Below, piece after piece: positions 13,396 to 14,745 of a stretch of 14,745 nt of DNA (position 1 is its first letter; each line of letters begins with the position of its first letter). The notes under the pieces are model-generated. The model was not told the DNA's origin. It did no database searches and saw only the letters and a program-made list of their open reading frames with translations. The stretch spans positions 1 through 14,745 of the forward strand of contig CADCUW010000349.1 in assembly GCA_902805985.1 (NCBI GenBank), read 5' to 3'. The position numbers and the translations under genes were made by a program. The DNA comes from an uncultured Rubrobacteraceae bacterium (lineage in GTDB: Bacteria; Actinomycetota; Rubrobacteria; Rubrobacterales; Rubrobacteraceae).

Positions 13396-14414
13396 ATAAG
13401 CGCCCCGCCCCGGATCGTCTCGCCCGGCCTCACGTCGTAGCCGTGGCCGACGATGCAGTCTTCGAGGTACGCGCCGTCTCCGACAGTGGAGCCGGGTAGG
13501 AGGATGGAGCGCTTTATGGTGGCGTTGGGCCTGATCCAGCAGTCGGTGCCGACCGTCACGTCGCCGGAGAGGGTGACCCCGCGGCCCACGACGGCGTCCT
13601 TGCCGACGAGGACGTGGCCCTCTATGTTGGCCGCCGGGTGGATCTGGGCGTGATCGCCGACCCAGAGGCTCTCGCCGCGCTTCTCGCCGGGGATCTCGAC
13701 GCCCACCTTGCCGGAGAGCACGTCGTATTGGGCTTGGCGGTACGCCGCAAGCGTCCCTATGTCCGACCAGTAGAAGTCGCCCTGGTACCCGACGAAGCGC
13801 TCCCCGTTCTCGAGAAACGCCGGGAACACGTCCTTGGCGAAGTCGAAGAAGGTTCCTTCCGGGATGTAGTCGAGCGCCCGCGGCTCGAGCACGTAGATGC
13901 CAGTGTTGGCGAGGGTGCTTATTGCCTCCTCCGCGCTGGGCTTCTCCTGGAAGCCCAAGATCTTGCAGTCCTCGTCCGTCTCCACGACCCCGAACTCGGA
14001 GGTGTCGTAGACCCGGCGCAGCGCTATGGTGGCGAGCGCCCCCTTCTCCTTGTGGAACGCGACGAGCTTTTCGATGTCTATGTCCGTGAGGGCGTCGCCC
14101 GAGACCACGACGAAGGTGTCGTCGAAGTGGTCGGCCAGGCGCTTGACGCCGCCGGCGGTGCCGAGGAGCTCGTCCTCCCTGTTGAGGCGGACGGTCATGC
14201 CGTTCCTGTGGGACTCCTCGCCGTAGGCCTCGAGCAGGGCGTCGGCGAGGTAGTGGATGTTCACGTGGACCTCGTCGACGCCGTGGCCCGCCAGGAGGCC
14301 GAAGATGTGGCCGATGATCGGGGTGTCGACCACCGGGGCGAGGGGCTTCGGGATCTCGCCGGTCAGGGGAAAGAGGCGGGTGCCCTTGCCCGCGGCGAGC
14401 GCCATGGCCTTCAT
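13383..14414 (-). CDS. NDP-sugar nucleotidyltransferase (mannose-1-P guanylyltransferase / glucose-1-P thymidylyltransferase type), 343 aa
   Basis: The enzyme joins a sugar-1-phosphate to an NTP, giving an activated sugar for glycan or wall polymer synthesis. The N-terminal domain (about 1-235) has the family signature LAAGKGTRLFPLT (6-18), K23 in PKPL, the base-binding LLGTAGG (83-89), metal-binding D107 in VVVSGDALTD, EKP (157-159) and SDIGT (217-221). The C-terminal part (about 250-343) is a left-handed beta-helix of hexapeptide repeats (IHPAANIEGHVLVGKDAVVG and onward), as in GDP-mannose pyrophosphorylase-like proteins. Length and motifs are complete. The sugar and nucleotide cannot be fixed from sequence alone. 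SD support before the ATG at 14414 is weak. It is divergent from murB. Confidence 0.9.
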   Translation of the reverse strand: MKAMALAAGKGTRLFPLTGEIPKPLAPVVDTPIIGHIFGLLAGHGVDEVHVNIHYLADALLEAYGEESHRNGMTVRLNREDELLGTAGGVKRLADHFDDTFVVVSGDALTDIDIEKLVAFHKEKGALATIALRRVYDTSEFGVVETDEDCKILGFQEKPSAEEAISTLANTGIYVLEPRALDYIPEGTFFDFAKDVFPAFLENGERFVGYQGDFYWSDIGTLAAYRQAQYDVLSGKVGVEIPGEKRGESLWVGDHAQIHPAANIEGHVLVGKDAVVGRGVTLSGDVTVGTDCWIRPNATIKRSILLPGSTVGDGAYLEDCIVGHGYDVRPGETIRGGALIRRS

Positions 14415-14478
14415 CTGTCGGCTACCATTCTCTGCCCTCGTTCCGTCGCGCTCGGCTGCAGGCCGCGCTTGCGTGATC

Positions 14479-14484
14479 TATATT
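14479..14484 (+). promoter_or_regulatory. -10 box for a probably leaderless murB transcript
   Basis: TATATT ends 7 bases before the GTG at 14492, so transcription would start at or next to the start codon. No SD lies in that gap. A matching -35 is not obvious. The AT-rich GATCTATATTCAT could also serve the divergent gene. Confidence 0.4.
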
Positions 14485-14491
14485 CATCCCC

Positions 14492-14745
14492 GTGCACGAC
14501 GGCACTTTACACCGGCTCTTCCCATCGGCCAAGTTCGACGAACCGCTCCGGCGCTACACGGCGTGGAAGATCGGGGGCCCGGCGGACGCCCTCTTAGAGC
14601 CGAAGAGCGTCGACGAGTTGGTGGCCGCCGTCCGCGAGGCCCGCGAGAACGGCGTCCCCGTCACGGTGCTCGGCGGCGGCACGAACGTGCTCGTGCGCGA
14701 CGGCGGCATCAGGGGCCTCACCATCCGCCTCGCCAAGTCCCTCAC
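14492..14745 (+). CDS. murB: UDP-N-acetylmuramate dehydrogenase (UDP-N-acetylenolpyruvoylglucosamine reductase), 5' part
   Basis: MurB reduces UDP-GlcNAc-enolpyruvate to UDP-MurNAc with NADPH and bound FAD, the second committed step of peptidoglycan precursor synthesis in the cytoplasm. The visible 84 residues carry the family N-terminus: LRRYTAWKIGGPADALLEPK (the TxxxIGGPA motif), then SVDELVAAVREARENGVPVT and the FAD pyrophosphate loop VLGGGTNVLVRDGG. GTG at 14492 is the natural start, leaving 18 residues before the LRRYTAW motif as in relatives; no SD precedes it. The gene runs off the right edge, so the catalytic Ser and Glu are not in view. Confidence 0.93.
   Translation, partial: MHDGTLHRLFPSAKFDEPLRRYTAWKIGGPADALLEPKSVDELVAAVREARENGVPVTVLGGGTNVLVRDGGIRGLTIRLAKSL

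Overview
The window is high-GC bacterial DNA. Its genes carry SD motifs, GTG/TTG starts and an Actinobacteria-like repertoire: ECF sigma factor, orphan response regulators, PASTA-domain Ser/Thr kinases, a PRC-barrel protein, MurB, and a tRNA-Arg with encoded CCA. My best guess is a deep-branching actinobacterium of the Rubrobacter type. This rests on protein style only, not on a search.

Layout. 1-350: no recognisable gene; a 142-bp MITE-like element sits inside a copy of a dispersed repeat. 409-1128 (-): ECF sigma factor with a doubtful 5' end. 1195-2237: NarL-type response regulator lacking the phospho-acceptor Asp, convergent with a small receiver-like protein. 2304-3050: an NTF2/SnoaL-like gene bracketed by two copies of the dispersed repeat. 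3100-3465 (-): a CAP/YkwD remnant with an in-frame stop. 3619-5430 (-): PAS-GGDEF-EAL c-di-GMP protein. 5530-6215: two small hypothetical genes. 6479-7125 (+): a truncated integrase joined directly to a truncated FAD monooxygenase tail. 7274-11028 (-): two tandem PASTA Ser/Thr kinases, the upstream one broken by a stop in its glycine loop. 11331-11820: a PRC-barrel gene whose SD and start lie in adjacent hairpins, convergent with a short hypothetical gene. 12329-12405 (-): tRNA-Arg(ACG). 12535-13224 (+): OmpR-type regulator. 13383-14414 (-): NDP-sugar nucleotidyltransferase. 14492 to the right edge (+): 5' part of murB.

Two themes stand out. The first is signalling and envelope control: sigma factor, three receiver-like proteins, c-di-GMP turnover, PASTA kinases, nucleotide-sugar synthesis and MurB. 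The histidine kinases and the anti-sigma factor that would normally partner these are absent. The second is genome decay and rearrangement. A roughly 70-bp repeat occurs six times, always in the same orientation and always between genes, and it brackets several modules. Two genes have single in-frame stops, one has a probable one-base shift, and one locus is a chimeric junction.

The strongest candidates for something undescribed are the dispersed repeat family with its nested MITE and the two-hairpin leader of the PRC-barrel gene.
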